Shown: positions 10,301-18,918, counted from the first letter of the stretch. The stretch: DNA of 64,000 bases from an uncultured Bacteroidota bacterium (GCA_902586905.1 CACIJH010000001.1:1-64000), one strand, 5' to 3'. The notes: generated by a model not told the origin, from the letters alone. Numbers and translations are program-made.

Positions 10301-11063
10301 TTTGGCTATCGCTGTTCCACTCATTAGACCCATAGGCATAGAACAAAATATAATCCTCCTCACCAATAACACCATCATCCATGCCCACAAGTTGTAAGGG
10401 ATTTTCAGAAAATCCATAATTATAATCATTTATTTCAGAGTTTATCATTGGGATCATCTGGCCTCCTTTACCGTGGATTTTAAGTGTTTTTGGATCCAAA
10501 TTTGCAATTGGCATACCAAGGTCTCTTAAAAATTTGCCAGTGATTTTGTAAATCCCTGATTTATCAACTTCAAATCTAAATCCTGATGTTGGGTGACTTG
10601 CTGTGGCTGTGCTGAATTGTTGAAAACGCTGGGTTCTTGACAACACTGTTGTCTTCGGAATAATCGTGAAGCCTGTTACTGTATGAAGCTTATTGTTTTT
10701 CACGACAAAGGGTTCCATTTCAATAACAACTTGATTGTTTGCCCTTCCTTTTGTTTTATAGATCAACAATTCAGGAGATTCGTTGAACTGACTCTTATCT
10801 AAATCAAGCTCTTTCTCAAACGCTTGGGTCTGAATATTTTGGATAGAATACGCTGTATTTGAATGGGTATTGATTGATTTTGAAATAGTGATAGAAAAGC
10901 GCTTGCTTTGGTCATCATAAAAAACAGTTTGATCCGTAGCACTGGGAACTTCTTTCGACAGTTCTCCTAGCTGTAATTGTTGGGTACCATCCCAATACAA
11001 ACGAAATTCTAACTTTTGAGACCAAAGGCAAAGTGGCAGAAAGATGAGGGTTAATAAACGCAT
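7326..11063 (-). CDS. porU: Type IX secretion system sortase PorU (gingipain-like C25 family)
   Basis: At 1245 residues this has the usual PorU length. After a signal peptide (MRLLTLIFLPLCLWSQ) comes an N-terminal beta region. A caspase-like C25 peptidase domain (about residues 500-850) follows, with the catalytic pair His753 (YFGHGGESG) and Cys787 (TSTCEFSRF). Then come Ig-like/FN3-like modules. The C-terminus carries a T9SS-type sorting domain (YNVPNPFETQTTF to HRIIRK). PorU sits on the cell surface, cleaves cargo C-terminal domains and attaches the cargo to A-LPS. The longest frame starts 23 codons earlier, but the shorter ATG gives a clean signal peptide. Divergent from gldJ; followed by porV. 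Confidence 0.93.
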   Translation of the reverse strand: MRLLTLIFLPLCLWSQKLEFRLYWDGTQQLQLGELSKEVPSATDQTVFYDDQSKRFSITISKSINTHSNTAYSIQNIQTQAFEKELDLDKSQFNESPELLIYKTKGRANNQVVIEMEPFVVKNNKLHTVTGFTIIPKTTVLSRTQRFQQFSTATASHPTSGFRFEVDKSGIYKITGKFLRDLGMPIANLDPKTLKIHGKGGQMIPMINSEINDYNYGFSENPLQLVGMDDGVIGEEDYILFYAYGSNEWNSDSQTAINLYHDKSHYIISHGGGDGLRVSINSYQLVAEDAQTSASVDLHFEEDLVNVAQMGRKWFGDRLLHNASKDYPFQLVNRAGSTPIDVKVAAAGSSSNTNQINVRVESESTSVNFSSTQMLTKATENTASLLLTPSSNDVNVNLQYDGAGLSSSVGYIDYIRLTYQRTLDGGDGQFRLHTEPSATYKASNTDAVWELHTNGNISVYQPNNGNVYFSQSDTTERFHLHNSNDVYTPKRSDYGDVFTSPQLRERLANEAEYIIVTHDDFTEEANKLAAHHRTHAGLKSVVLTLSEIYDDFSAGNIDIVAIRNAVRYAYLNNSEDNKPKYLCLFGDTSYDYKDRVPNNNMIVPTYHALHSFHLANSYMSDDFYTMMDDDEGDLGFSDRMDLAVGRILFDTKEGALAMVNKSIDYSLAEGDWQNTFTILSDDPDQGWETIIQERLDALGQQVVYNKPFINLQKIHSDAYEQTVSASGARYPGVNLALENQFIQGSLAINYFGHGGESGLGSEKFFDEELAQRLYNPGRYPLFITSTCEFSRFDNPEVYTAGEASVSNPAGGVIGLISTTRQIYVTNGISYNQSIAKHLFAYGEDDYPTIAEALRLSKNEFSGTSQRRIIFFIGDPALKLAVPNERVELTHINGSQIDSLEDSDKQLRALDRVNLAGQVSDENGELLDQFNGEVVLTIFDKEIQKTTLGNDGNGTFTYDALGNVVFKGNAEVENGFWNIELIIPKDISLPVGQARISLYAISNDSSNKKTGLSTEISIGGINPNQVDDTTGPDIELFLNDENFVSGDMTGSNPVLIAKFSDENGINTSGGLGHELLAVLDGVTQNPIVLNNFYRTNLGDFQSGSLTYLFNDLTPGSHELSVTAWDTYNNPSTKTIAFVVSEDNAILINGIYNVPNPFETQTTFWVTHNKPREMLDAYIVIHDINGKLVWEEEKTVYSGSNMNSEIFWNGQSNDGTELNKGVYLCTITLKSTLSDTKHTETHRIIRK

Positions 11064-11211
11064 ATAAGGACTATAACGAAAAAGTTTGAAAATTAGTGTT
11101 TGGAATGTACATAGAATAAAAAAGATTCGCAATCGTTATCAGTATAAATTGTGGCTAATGGATGTCAAATTTACACATATTTACTATCTTGCAGTCCAAA
11201 ATAGAATCTGT

Positions 11212-12906
11212 ATGTTACGTAAATGCATTTTCACTTTTGTTTTTTTATCTGCAATCTCCCTATCGATTACAGGTTGTAGCTCTAACGGATCTGCTAAAAA
11301 AGGTGAATCTTCTGCTACTGGTTGGAAAATTGGTGAAAGCGGAGGTTTTGATTATAAGGGAAAGGATTACAAAGACCAAATTCAAGCACCGAATTTAATT
11401 CTTATTAGAGGTGGTACTTACACCAAAGGACGTGTGCAAGACGATGTCATGAAAGATTGGAACAATGCACCTGTACGTATGCAAGTTCGCTCCTTCTACA
11501 TGGATGAAACTGAGGTTACTAACCTAATGTACATAGAATATCTTGATTGGTTGAAGCGTGTTTTTGTTGATCAGCCAGAAATTTATACCTCAGCTCTTCC
11601 TGACACTCTCGTTTGGAGAAATCAACTTGGTTTTTATGAAGACATGGTCAACAACTACCTTCGTCACCCCGCTTTTCGCACTCACCCTGTAGTTGGCGTG
11701 AGTTGGCAGCAAGCGAGCAACTTTGCCAAGTGGAGAACAAACCGCGTTAATGAATTGATACTTGAAGACAAAGGCTGGATTGCTAAAGGAGCAAGAACCT
11801 CTGACGACATTCGAGGGATTAACAATTTTGATACCGAAACTTATATCAAACGTCCTGATCAAGTGTATGGTGGAAATTATTCTGCCGAAAACGTTGATGC
11901 AGTTGAAAATGATACGGAAAACGAAACACAATCATTTGTTGGTCGATCGGCACAAATTAGAGTTCGTGGCGAAGGAGATGCAGAAGATGAAATTAAGGTA
12001 ACCAATGCAAGTGTTGAGTATGGTATTGTTTTACCTGAATACAGATTGCCAACAGAGTCGGAATGGGAATACGCAGCACTTGGACTGGCTGGCATACGTG
12101 AATACAATTCCTATCAAGGTAAAAAGAAATATCCATGGTCTGGCGACACCTCAAGAGTGACGCAAAGAAGAAACGCTGGTGATCAACTCGCCAACTTCAA
12201 ACAAGGCCGAGGAGACTTTAGTGGTGTTGCAGGATGGTCAAATGATGATGCTGAAATTACTGCTGATGTACGTCAATATCCACCAAATGATTTTGGTTTG
12301 TATGGCATGGCAGGTAATGTATCAGAATGGGTTGCCGATGTTTATCGACCACTGACAAACAACGAAGTGAGCGATATGAACTATTTCAGAGGTAATGTTT
12401 TTGAAAATTATATCACTGAGGATGGAAAAATTTCTGTTACGCAAGATGTGATTAACTACGATGAAAATCCCAACGGAAGAAGTGCATACAAACAATTACC
12501 TGGATCAATTCAGAAAGAGCAAATTGAACCACAAAATTATGGTGACGAAAATGCTAATTATCTGAATTCTAATGGACTTGCTGCAAACAATATCTCCTAT
12601 GCTGATGGAGATTTGTTGAATGCGCGAAACGCTGAAGATGAAGATTCGATGATGTATAGTGATCCTTTTTCTGAAGCAAGCAAGAGGGTGCGTCAAGAAA
12701 ACGAAAAGCGTTTGACACTTGTTTCCAACACCACAAGGGTCATCAAAGGTGCCTCGTGGAAAGATCGTGCTTTTTGGCTTGACCCTGCACAGCGCAGATA
12801 CATGCCAGAGTTTTTGGGTGCTGATTATATTGGTTTCAGATGTGCAATGTCCTATTTGGGAAACACTAGCAGCGACCGAAAGCCACGTGGTATCCCATCA
12901 AACTAA
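11212..12906 (+). CDS. gldJ: Gliding motility lipoprotein GldJ (SUMF1/FGE-like fold)
   Basis: The protein has 564 residues. The N-terminal lipoprotein signal MLRKCIFTFVFLSAISLSITGC ends in the lipobox SITGC. The mature part has the formylglycine-generating-enzyme-like fold: LILIRGGTYTKG, MDETEVTNLMYIEYL, VVGVSWQQASNFAKWR, LPTESEWEYAA, YGMAGNVSEWV and a closing IGFRCAM. GldJ is an essential helical-tract component of the gliding/T9SS apparatus, partnered with GldK (same fold). I chose the ATG that gives a lipoprotein signal; the open frame extends 42 codons upstream without signal-peptide character. The porV-porU / gldJ-murF order supports the assignment. Confidence 0.93.
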   Translation: MLRKCIFTFVFLSAISLSITGCSSNGSAKKGESSATGWKIGESGGFDYKGKDYKDQIQAPNLILIRGGTYTKGRVQDDVMKDWNNAPVRMQVRSFYMDETEVTNLMYIEYLDWLKRVFVDQPEIYTSALPDTLVWRNQLGFYEDMVNNYLRHPAFRTHPVVGVSWQQASNFAKWRTNRVNELILEDKGWIAKGARTSDDIRGINNFDTETYIKRPDQVYGGNYSAENVDAVENDTENETQSFVGRSAQIRVRGEGDAEDEIKVTNASVEYGIVLPEYRLPTESEWEYAALGLAGIREYNSYQGKKKYPWSGDTSRVTQRRNAGDQLANFKQGRGDFSGVAGWSNDDAEITADVRQYPPNDFGLYGMAGNVSEWVADVYRPLTNNEVSDMNYFRGNVFENYITEDGKISVTQDVINYDENPNGRSAYKQLPGSIQKEQIEPQNYGDENANYLNSNGLAANNISYADGDLLNARNAEDEDSMMYSDPFSEASKRVRQENEKRLTLVSNTTRVIKGASWKDRAFWLDPAQRRYMPEFLGADYIGFRCAMSYLGNTSSDRKPRGIPSN

Positions 12907-12935
12907 GTCTTCAATCCTACAGATAGCTAATAGCC

Positions 12936-14201
12936 ATGTCAGCGCTTTATCATATTTTTAGAGACGCTGCAGGTGTCAGTACAGACACTAGAACGCTACA
13001 ACCTGGAGAGCTTTTTTTCGCCCTGAGTGGGCCAAATTTCAATGGAAATGAGTTTGCAATGCAAGCCCTCGACAAGGGTGCAGCAGCTGTCATCATTGAT
13101 CAAGATATCCCTACAACTGATGATCGAATTATAAGAGTTGATGATTCTTTGAAATCTTTACAAGAACTCGCCACTGCGCATCGAACTGCTCTAGGAACTA
13201 CAATCCTAGCACTCACTGGCAGCAATGGCAAAACAACAACGAAGGAACTCATCTGTGCAGTACTCAAAGAAGACCTCAATACTGTTGCAACCAAGGGAAA
13301 TCTAAACAACCACATTGGAGTGCCCCTAACCTTACTTTCATTAAAAGAAGAAACAGAAATTGGGATTGTTGAAATGGGTGCCAATCATCATGGAGAAATT
13401 GCACTTTTGGCCAGCATCGCTCAACCAGATGCAGGACTGATTACAAATTTTGGAAAGGCACATTTAGAGGGGTTTGGCAGTTTGCAAGGGGTTGTCAAAG
13501 CCAAATCGGAACTCTATGACTTCCTGAAAAGCACAACTGGTATCATCTTTGCCAATGCAGATGATTCTAAAATCATGGCACAGCTCAAAGAGCATCACCC
13601 AATCACCTATGGAACAACTGCATCAGCTCAGTTTTTTGCAGAAGTTGATGATAAAAATGATACTATCGCCCTAAAAATCGATCGTGTGAGGATACAAACT
13701 CAGCTCAGTGGTGTTTATAATGCCTACAATGCACTTGCTGCCTATGCCATTGGAAAGCATTATGGGGTTTCAACCGAAACAGCCAAAAGTGCCCTTGAAT
13801 CTTATGTACCTGACAACAATCGATCGCAAAAAATTCGCAAAAACAACCTTCACATTACATTGGATGCTTACAATGCCAATCCAACGAGCATGAGTGCTGC
13901 CCTGCAAAGCTTTGCCAAAACTGAAGGTAGAAAAATCGCAATCCTCGGACAAATGAACGAACTGGGAAAGCACTCAGAAACAGAACACCAACAGCTCGTT
14001 GAATGGGTACAAGCATCATCGATTGATGATTGCTATTGGGTTGGTGCTGCTTTTGAGTCCTTTGTATCTGCAGATAAATACTTTTCCAACATCGATCAGG
14101 CCATGGTGCACTTCTCCTCAAACCCCATTGGAGATGGATCACTTCTAGTGAAAGGATCTCGCAGTTTTACACTTGAAAAATTAATAGACGTTATTCACTA
14201 A
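12936..14201 (+). CDS. murF: UDP-N-acetylmuramoyl-tripeptide--D-alanyl-D-alanine ligase
   Basis: The 421-residue Mur ligase has the ATP-binding loop GSNGKTTTKE at about residues 95-104. It also has the TKGNLNNHIGVPLT segment, GANHHGEIALLASIA and the C-terminal DAYNANPTSM motif that is diagnostic of MurF. In the cytoplasm it adds D-Ala-D-Ala to UDP-MurNAc-tripeptide, completing the peptidoglycan precursor. It begins 29 bases after gldJ and overlaps the next gene by one base (TAATG). Placement behind gldJ is a known conserved linkage in Flavobacteriia. Confidence 0.95.
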   Translation: MSALYHIFRDAAGVSTDTRTLQPGELFFALSGPNFNGNEFAMQALDKGAAAVIIDQDIPTTDDRIIRVDDSLKSLQELATAHRTALGTTILALTGSNGKTTTKELICAVLKEDLNTVATKGNLNNHIGVPLTLLSLKEETEIGIVEMGANHHGEIALLASIAQPDAGLITNFGKAHLEGFGSLQGVVKAKSELYDFLKSTTGIIFANADDSKIMAQLKEHHPITYGTTASAQFFAEVDDKNDTIALKIDRVRIQTQLSGVYNAYNALAAYAIGKHYGVSTETAKSALESYVPDNNRSQKIRKNNLHITLDAYNANPTSMSAALQSFAKTEGRKIAILGQMNELGKHSETEHQQLVEWVQASSIDDCYWVGAAFESFVSADKYFSNIDQAMVHFSSNPIGDGSLLVKGSRSFTLEKLIDVIH

Positions 14202-14398
14202 TGGGACGCACCCTTTTATTTATTGGACTTGTGCTTGTTCTCGTTGGAGGAGTGATATTATTGGGTGAAAAATCTGGGTATAAAAACCCTCTTGATTTTC
14301 GATTTGGTGGCGAAAACTGGACATTCTACTTTCCACTTGGCACCTCTATTGTAGTCAGTATCGTGCTGAGCTTGTTGTTTTATTTTTTCAGAAAATAG
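14201..14398 (+). CDS. DUF2905 family small membrane protein
   Basis: A 65-residue protein with two hydrophobic helices (LLFIGLVLVLVGGVILLG and SIVVSIVLSLLFYFF). They are separated by the loop PLDFRFGGENWTFYFPLGTS, matching the small DUF2905 family (usually about 65-75 residues). Function is unknown. Its ATG overlaps the murF stop (TAATG), so it is translationally coupled to murF. Confidence 0.8.
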   Translation: MGRTLLFIGLVLVLVGGVILLGEKSGYKNPLDFRFGGENWTFYFPLGTSIVVSIVLSLLFYFFRK

Positions 14399-14421
14399 CA
14401 ACCTGAAGTATTTCGAGTAGA

Positions 14422-14832
14422 TCAACTTCCACCAATACAAGTCACAAAAATCTTTCGCCCACTCGCACGATTTCGATGCTCGCACAAATAAACACCCTGC
14501 CATGTTCCGAGCTGGGGGATACCATTTTTGATTGGAAATGAAACTGATGAACCCAAAATACTACCCTTGATATGAGAGGTCATATCGTCTTTTCCCTCCA
14601 AGGTATGGGTATAATGATCGTCGGATTCAGAGACCAGTTTGTTGAAATGAGTTTCAAAATCAACACGAACACTGGGGTCAGCATTCTCATTGATCGTTAG
14701 ACTCGCCGAAGTGTGTTGGATAAAGACATGTACAATCCCTGTGAAATCAGGGAGCTTTGAGACAATCTCATCAGTGATGAGGTGAAACCCTCTTGCAAAA
14801 GGCTTTAAGGTGATTTCAATTTGATAAGTCAT
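14422..14832 (-). CDS. YjbQ family protein (UPF0047, secondary thiamine-phosphate synthase type)
   Basis: The 136-residue protein covers the entire UPF0047/YjbQ domain: HTSASLTINENADPSVRVDF, DDHYTHTLEGKDDMTSHIK, GTWQGVYLCEHRNR. The His/Glu/Asp residues are those of the family's metal site. The E. coli homologue shows weak thiamine-phosphate synthase activity, but the physiological role is unsettled. It is convergent with DUF2905 and sits directly downstream of the leftward tRNA-Val gene, 8 bases away. Confidence 0.88.
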   Translation of the reverse strand: MTYQIEITLKPFARGFHLITDEIVSKLPDFTGIVHVFIQHTSASLTINENADPSVRVDFETHFNKLVSESDDHYTHTLEGKDDMTSHIKGSILGSSVSFPIKNGIPQLGTWQGVYLCEHRNRASGRKIFVTCIGGS

Positions 14833-14840
14833 CTTAGTTG

Positions 14841-14915
14841 TGGGTCATACTGGATTCGAACCAGTGACTTCCGCCCTGTCAAGGCGACACTCTGAACCAA
14901 CTGAGTTAATGACCC
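14841..14915 (-). tRNA. tRNA-Val (anticodon GAC)
   Basis: On the minus strand the acceptor stem GGGTCAT pairs with ATGACCC and the discriminator is A. The D arm is ACTC-AGTTGGTTC-AGAGT. The anticodon arm has the 7-base loop TTGACAG, giving anticodon GAC. The T arm is ACTGG-TTCGAAT-CCAGT. The 3' CCA is not encoded (CAAC follows). GAC reads GUC/GUU valine codons. Confidence 0.92.
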
Positions 14916-14953
14916 AAGGGTCGCCAAAAATAAGATAAAATCGGCAGATTGTT

Positions 14954-14961
14954 TATGTTTG
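14954..14961 (+). promoter_or_regulatory. Predicted -7 element upstream of the flavin reductase gene
   Basis: TATGTTTG matches the Bacteroidota TAnnTTTG consensus and lies 10 bases before the ATG at 14972, giving a predicted leader of only a few bases. No clear TTG -33 element at the usual distance. Confidence 0.5.
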
Positions 14962-14971
14962 TAAAAAAGAA

Positions 14972-15589
14972 ATGCTACACTACTCAAGGGCAGACATTGA
15001 TCAGATGGATAAAATCTTCCGTCTAAACCTCATCAACAGTTGTACTGGTTATAAATCTGCAAATCTAATCGGCACACAATCTGCTGATGGCAGAACCAAT
15101 CTAGCTGTATTTAGCAGCATCACTCATTTGGGTAGCAATCCACCACTTATTGGCTTTGTGTTACGCCCAACGACTGTTCCTAGAGATAGCTATCGTAACA
15201 TCAAATCATCTTCTTTTTTTACAGTCAATCACATTCATCACAGCACTGTGGCTGATGCACACCACACCTCTGCCAATTATCCAGAAGATGTATCGGAGTT
15301 TAGCAAAACAGACTTCGAAGCTGAATACTTGGATGACTTTCAAGCTCCTTTTGTCAAAAATGCCAAAGTGCAATTGGCTTGTCGATTCCTCAACGAATAC
15401 CCAATCAAAGAAAACAACACCCTACTTTTGGTCAGTGAGATTCTAGCGATTCATGTTGAAGATGGTATCCTGGAAAGCGATGGCTGGCTAAACCTACAAC
15501 AAGCTGGTTCTGTGACGATTAATGGTCTAGATGGCTATGCAAAACCAGAACTCATTGAACGTTTCCCTTATGCAAAACCAACACGCTAA
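14972..15589 (+). CDS. Flavin reductase family protein (FMN-binding split barrel)
   Basis: A 205-residue protein of the flavin-reductase-like split-barrel family. The FMN-contacting segments are visible: TGYKSANLIGTQSADGRTNLA, the FSSITHLGSNPPLIGFVLRP strand-loop and SFFTVNHI. Members either reduce flavins with NAD(P)H or simply bind FMN; substrate and partner cannot be told. The stop overlaps the next gene's ATG by one base (TAATG), so it is coupled to the downstream O-methyltransferase. Confidence 0.85.
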   Translation: MLHYSRADIDQMDKIFRLNLINSCTGYKSANLIGTQSADGRTNLAVFSSITHLGSNPPLIGFVLRPTTVPRDSYRNIKSSSFFTVNHIHHSTVADAHHTSANYPEDVSEFSKTDFEAEYLDDFQAPFVKNAKVQLACRFLNEYPIKENNTLLLVSEILAIHVEDGILESDGWLNLQQAGSVTINGLDGYAKPELIERFPYAKPTR

Positions 15590-16224
15590 TGGATTTTATA
15601 TCTGAGGAACTCCAGCAATACATCGACAAGCACAGCATGGAAGAATCTGACTTGCTCAAGGCATTGGACAGAGAAACACATCAAAAAGTGCTGCTACCCA
15701 GAATGCTCAGTGGGTCGTATCAAGGTCGGCTATTGTCTTTGCTATCTAAGATGATGATGCCAAAGAAAATTCTGGAGGTTGGTACCTACACTGGCTATGC
15801 AACCCTGTGTTTGGCTGAAGGACTGGCAAAGGGAGGATCGATTGATACCATTGATCACAATGAAGAGTTGGTTGATATGCAACGACGCTATTTTGATCAA
15901 TCTCCATACGGCAATCAAATTGTTCAACACCTCGGCGATGCTAAAGATATTCTCAAAACCCTGTCAGGGCCTTATGATATGGTGTTTTTGGATGCCGATA
16001 AGGAAAACTACCCCCTTTATTTCGATTTGATAATTGAAAAACTGACAACAGGTGGCATACTTTTATCTGACAATGTATTGTGGTCTGGCAAGGTGTTATC
16101 ATCAGCAACTGATGAAGCAACCACTGCTTTGCAAGCATATAATCAAAAAATCAATTCAGATGCAAGGGTTGAAACGATTATTCTTCCTGTTAGAGATGGT
16201 TTAACGATCACACGAAAACGCTAG
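15589..16224 (+). CDS. Class I SAM-dependent O-methyltransferase (CCoAOMT-like)
   Basis: The protein has 211 residues with the O-methyltransferase family 3 pattern. SAM motif I is ILEVGTYTGYATLCLAEGL, followed by IDHNEELVDMQ and the metal/SAM-region VFLDADKENYPLYF. ILLSDNVLWSGKV comes next, then a C-terminal PVRDGLTI segment. It probably methylates a catechol-like hydroxyl in a divalent-cation-dependent way; the actual substrate is unknown. Co-transcribed with the flavin reductase. Its TAG stop shares CTAG with the convergent tatA stop. Confidence 0.88.
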   Translation: MDFISEELQQYIDKHSMEESDLLKALDRETHQKVLLPRMLSGSYQGRLLSLLSKMMMPKKILEVGTYTGYATLCLAEGLAKGGSIDTIDHNEELVDMQRRYFDQSPYGNQIVQHLGDAKDILKTLSGPYDMVFLDADKENYPLYFDLIIEKLTTGGILLSDNVLWSGKVLSSATDEATTALQAYNQKINSDARVETIILPVRDGLTITRKR

Positions 16225-16484
16225 TTGTTTCGTTTTACAGAGCCTGCAATATTTTCCACCTCGTCTTTGACCTCTTTTAAATCCTGTTCGATTTGTTTGG
16301 TGTCTAGACCTTGTTTTTCAGCAGATTTTTCAATCTCACTCTTAATGTCTTGCGTAGCATTGCGTACTTGTCGCATCCCCTTCCCTAGGGTTCGAGCGAT
16401 GTCTGGCACCTTATCGGCACCAAATACAAGAAGAATCACAAAGAAAACGAAGACCAGCTCGGCTCCGCTGATAAAATAAATCAT
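16221..16484 (-). CDS. tatA: Twin-arginine translocase TatA/TatE family subunit
   Basis: The protein has 87 residues. A short N-terminal transmembrane helix (GAELVFVFFVILLVFG) is followed by the hinge FGADKVPDIARTLGKG and then an amphipathic, highly charged tail rich in Lys/Glu. This is the TatA/B/E plan; TatA forms the pore for folded proteins in the inner membrane. TatA versus TatB cannot be separated on sequence alone. A -7 element lies 4 bases before the ATG. Confidence 0.88.
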   Translation of the reverse strand: MIYFISGAELVFVFFVILLVFGADKVPDIARTLGKGMRQVRNATQDIKSEIEKSAEKQGLDTKQIEQDLKEVKDEVENIAGSVKRNN

Positions 16485-16488
16485 GGGG

Positions 16489-16496
16489 TAAAGATA
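16489..16496 (-). promoter_or_regulatory. Predicted -7 element of tatA, leaderless spacing
   Basis: The minus strand reads TATCTTTA (consensus TAnnTTTG, last base differs), ending exactly 4 bases before the tatA ATG. If used, transcription would begin at or next to the start codon. Confidence 0.45.
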
Positions 16497-16516
16497 GGTA
16501 GTTATGATGATTCACT

Positions 16517-16561
16517 CAAAAACAAAAAACTGTCCGTCGGAATGATTATCCAACGGACAGT
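16517..16561 (-). terminator. Rho-independent terminator of the M1 peptidase gene
   Basis: Arms 16553-16561 and 16529-16537 form a 9-bp perfect stem (ACTGTCCGT / ACGGACAGT). Extra inner GG/CC pairing is possible. On the minus strand the stem is followed by T-rich TTTTTGTTTTTGAG. It lies just after the stop of the M1 peptidase gene and before tatA. Confidence 0.85.
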
Positions 16562-16567
16562 ATATTG

Positions 16568-18856
16568 CTAGTTGGTTTCTTTAAAACGATCAAAGTCTGT
16601 CTGAGCTTTCGTTCGAGGCCAAGAGTTGTTGGTTGTATTTACATCAGCTGTTTCTTCATTGGGATCAACCTGAACACCAACAATCTCTTTTTCTGAGGCG
16701 AGTAGACGTGAGTAGCTGTCGTCATTTTTTCGCCAAATCTGGACAGGATATCTCTCTGTCAATGTAGAACCATCTGCATAGGTGTATTCTACCAAAATTG
16801 GCATCACCAACCCACCAGGCTTATTGAAAGTAATCTCATACAGATAATTTGTTTTTTCCAAATTTTCTTGGGCAACTGTAAGTCCATTTTCAGCGAGGTA
16901 CTCCTCTGCATCTAGCCCAGCAAAAGGGGCAGCGGTTTCGTCATAGTCCTCGTCATCCTCACTTACACGAAACACCAGTGGCGGGAGGTCTTCAATAGAG
17001 TATCCATAGCTTTTAAGTCTTTCGATATATGCTGCTGGAGGCTGGCTTGTCACTTGGACAGTATTTACGCTTTCCACCCCAATATCGACAAAATCAGTGG
17101 TGTAGAACCATCCCCTCCAAAACCAATCCAAATCAACTGCAGAGGCGTCTTCCATCGAGCGGAAAAAATCTTCTGGCGTTGGATGCTTAAACATCCATCG
17201 CTGTGAATAGGTCATAAACGCATGGTCAAACAGTTCAGGTCCCATAATGGTTTCTCTGAGGATATTGAGTGCTGTCGCTGGTTTTCCATAGGCATTCGGA
17301 CCCAATTGAAATACATTTTCTGGGTTGGACATAATGGGTGCTAAAAAGTCCTGATTGTCTGACATATAAGGCACAATTTTTTTGGCCTCACCCCTACGTG
17401 ATGGGTACTTGTCTAGGCCAGGAATCGACTCTGGATAACGCTGTCCAAATTCTTGCTCGGTGAGGTATTGTATAAATGTCGTTAGACCCTCATCCATCCA
17501 ACCCCATTGGCGTTCATCGGAGTTGACTATCATCGGGAAGTAGTTGTGTCCAATCTCATGGATAATGACAGAGATCATCCCAAATTTGACGCGATCACTA
17601 TAGGTGCCATCTTCTTCAGGTCGGCCATAATTCCAACAAATCATCGGGTACTCCATCCCTTGGTTTTTGGCATGCACCGAAATTGCCTTGTGATAAGGGT
17701 AATCAAAGGTAAATCTTGAAACGGTTTCTAAGGTTTGTGCAACTGCGCGAGTTGACCATTCCTCCCAAAGTGGATTCCCTTCTTTGGGATAGAGTGAAAC
17801 AGCCATGACATCACGATCGCCAAGCTTGACAGCCATCATGTCCCAAATGTATTTTTTAGATGCTGTAAAGCCATAATCACGAACATTTTTTGCCGAAAAC
17901 TTCCATGTTTTGGTTTTGGTCGTTGTGGTTTTTTCGTTTGCCTCAGCCTCCTCTTGCGTGACAATCATCACAGGCTTGTCATAGGTCTGTTTTGCTTTTT
18001 TGTAACGACTCATCATTTCTTTTGTAAACACCTCTTTGCGATTGGTCAATTCGCCAGTGGCATCTACGATAAAGTTGGCAGGTACTGTCAAATTCACTTC
18101 ATAATCTCCAAAGGGCAGTGCAAACTCGCCATTGCCCCAAAACTGATAGTTTTGCCAACCTTCAACGTCATCATACATACACATACGAGGAAAAAACTGT
18201 GCAATGACATAGGCACGATTGTCATCTTTAGGGAAATACTCATAGCCCGAACGCGCTCTGTTGACCACGTGATTGTTGATGTTATACCACCATTTGATTG
18301 AGAAAGACACTTGCCCACCAGACTGCAATGGGGTTGGAAGATCGATACGCATCATTGTTTGATTGATGATATATGGCAGGGGTTTGCCCTGTGCATCTAG
18401 CACATGCTCAATATTGAATCCCCCATCAAAAGGGTCGCCGAGGTGATTGTTGGCAAAGGATGGCAATTGTGACACCTGGTCCATGGATTGACTGTTTTTG
18501 AGAAGTGAAGGGGAGTCTTTTTTACGAATGTTTTGATCGAGCTGAACCCATAAATATGCTAACACATCTGGAGAATTGTTGGTGTAAGTGATGGTTTCTT
18601 CGCCATATAAGCGTTGGGTTTCATCATCGATTTTGATATCCATGACATAATCGGCACGTTGCTGGTAGTAAGCAGCGCCAGGGGCACCACTCGCAGTTCG
18701 ATAATCGTTGGGTGTTGAGAACTCGTTGTAGAGTTGACGGAATTTGTTTTGATTGGTGTGCCCTTGCTTAGGGCCTTCTAAGTTTTGCTCTTGTGCCAAT
18801 GCCAAAGTGGGAAGTAGTAAGAAAAAAGATAGTATCTGGGTAAATAAACGTTTCAT
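16568..18856 (-). CDS. Secreted M1 family (gluzincin) metallopeptidase
   Basis: The protein has 762 residues with signal peptide MKRLFTQILSFFLLLPTLALAQ. The zinc site is HEIGH (His433, Glu434, His437), with the third ligand Glu456 in WMDEGLTTF, spaced as in M1 aminopeptidases. The upstream GMEYPMICWNYGRPEE segment corresponds to the exopeptidase GAMEN-type strand, with GMEYP instead. The protein should act in the periplasm or outside the cell; aminopeptidase activity is inferred. I use the ATG that begins the signal peptide; 22 further upstream codons cross the predicted promoter. A -7 element lies at 18883 and a clear terminator follows the gene. Upstream on the same strand are a DUF6702 and two carboxypeptidase-regulatory-domain proteins, a recurring flavobacterial neighbourhood. 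Confidence 0.9.
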   Translation of the reverse strand: MKRLFTQILSFFLLLPTLALAQEQNLEGPKQGHTNQNKFRQLYNEFSTPNDYRTASGAPGAAYYQQRADYVMDIKIDDETQRLYGEETITYTNNSPDVLAYLWVQLDQNIRKKDSPSLLKNSQSMDQVSQLPSFANNHLGDPFDGGFNIEHVLDAQGKPLPYIINQTMMRIDLPTPLQSGGQVSFSIKWWYNINNHVVNRARSGYEYFPKDDNRAYVIAQFFPRMCMYDDVEGWQNYQFWGNGEFALPFGDYEVNLTVPANFIVDATGELTNRKEVFTKEMMSRYKKAKQTYDKPVMIVTQEEAEANEKTTTTKTKTWKFSAKNVRDYGFTASKKYIWDMMAVKLGDRDVMAVSLYPKEGNPLWEEWSTRAVAQTLETVSRFTFDYPYHKAISVHAKNQGMEYPMICWNYGRPEEDGTYSDRVKFGMISVIIHEIGHNYFPMIVNSDERQWGWMDEGLTTFIQYLTEQEFGQRYPESIPGLDKYPSRRGEAKKIVPYMSDNQDFLAPIMSNPENVFQLGPNAYGKPATALNILRETIMGPELFDHAFMTYSQRWMFKHPTPEDFFRSMEDASAVDLDWFWRGWFYTTDFVDIGVESVNTVQVTSQPPAAYIERLKSYGYSIEDLPPLVFRVSEDDEDYDETAAPFAGLDAEEYLAENGLTVAQENLEKTNYLYEITFNKPGGLVMPILVEYTYADGSTLTERYPVQIWRKNDDSYSRLLASEKEIVGVQVDPNEETADVNTTNNSWPRTKAQTDFDRFKETN

Positions 18857-18882
18857 ATTAAACAATTTTAAAATAAAGGGTT

Positions 18883-18890
18883 CAAATGTA
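18883..18890 (-). promoter_or_regulatory. Predicted -7 element of the M1 peptidase gene
   Basis: The minus strand reads TACATTTG, a perfect TAnnTTTG match, 26 bases before the ATG at 18856. No convincing TTG element at 17-23 bases upstream. Confidence 0.5.
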
Positions 18891-18918
18891 ATAAAAAGGA
18901 ATGGATTTGAAGGTGTAT

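Noticed and set aside
14841-14916. Calling the tRNA as tRNA-Asp (GTC)
   Set aside because: Read on the minus strand the 7-base anticodon loop is TTGACAG, giving anticodon GAC (valine); the discriminator A also fits valine, while Asp tRNA has G.
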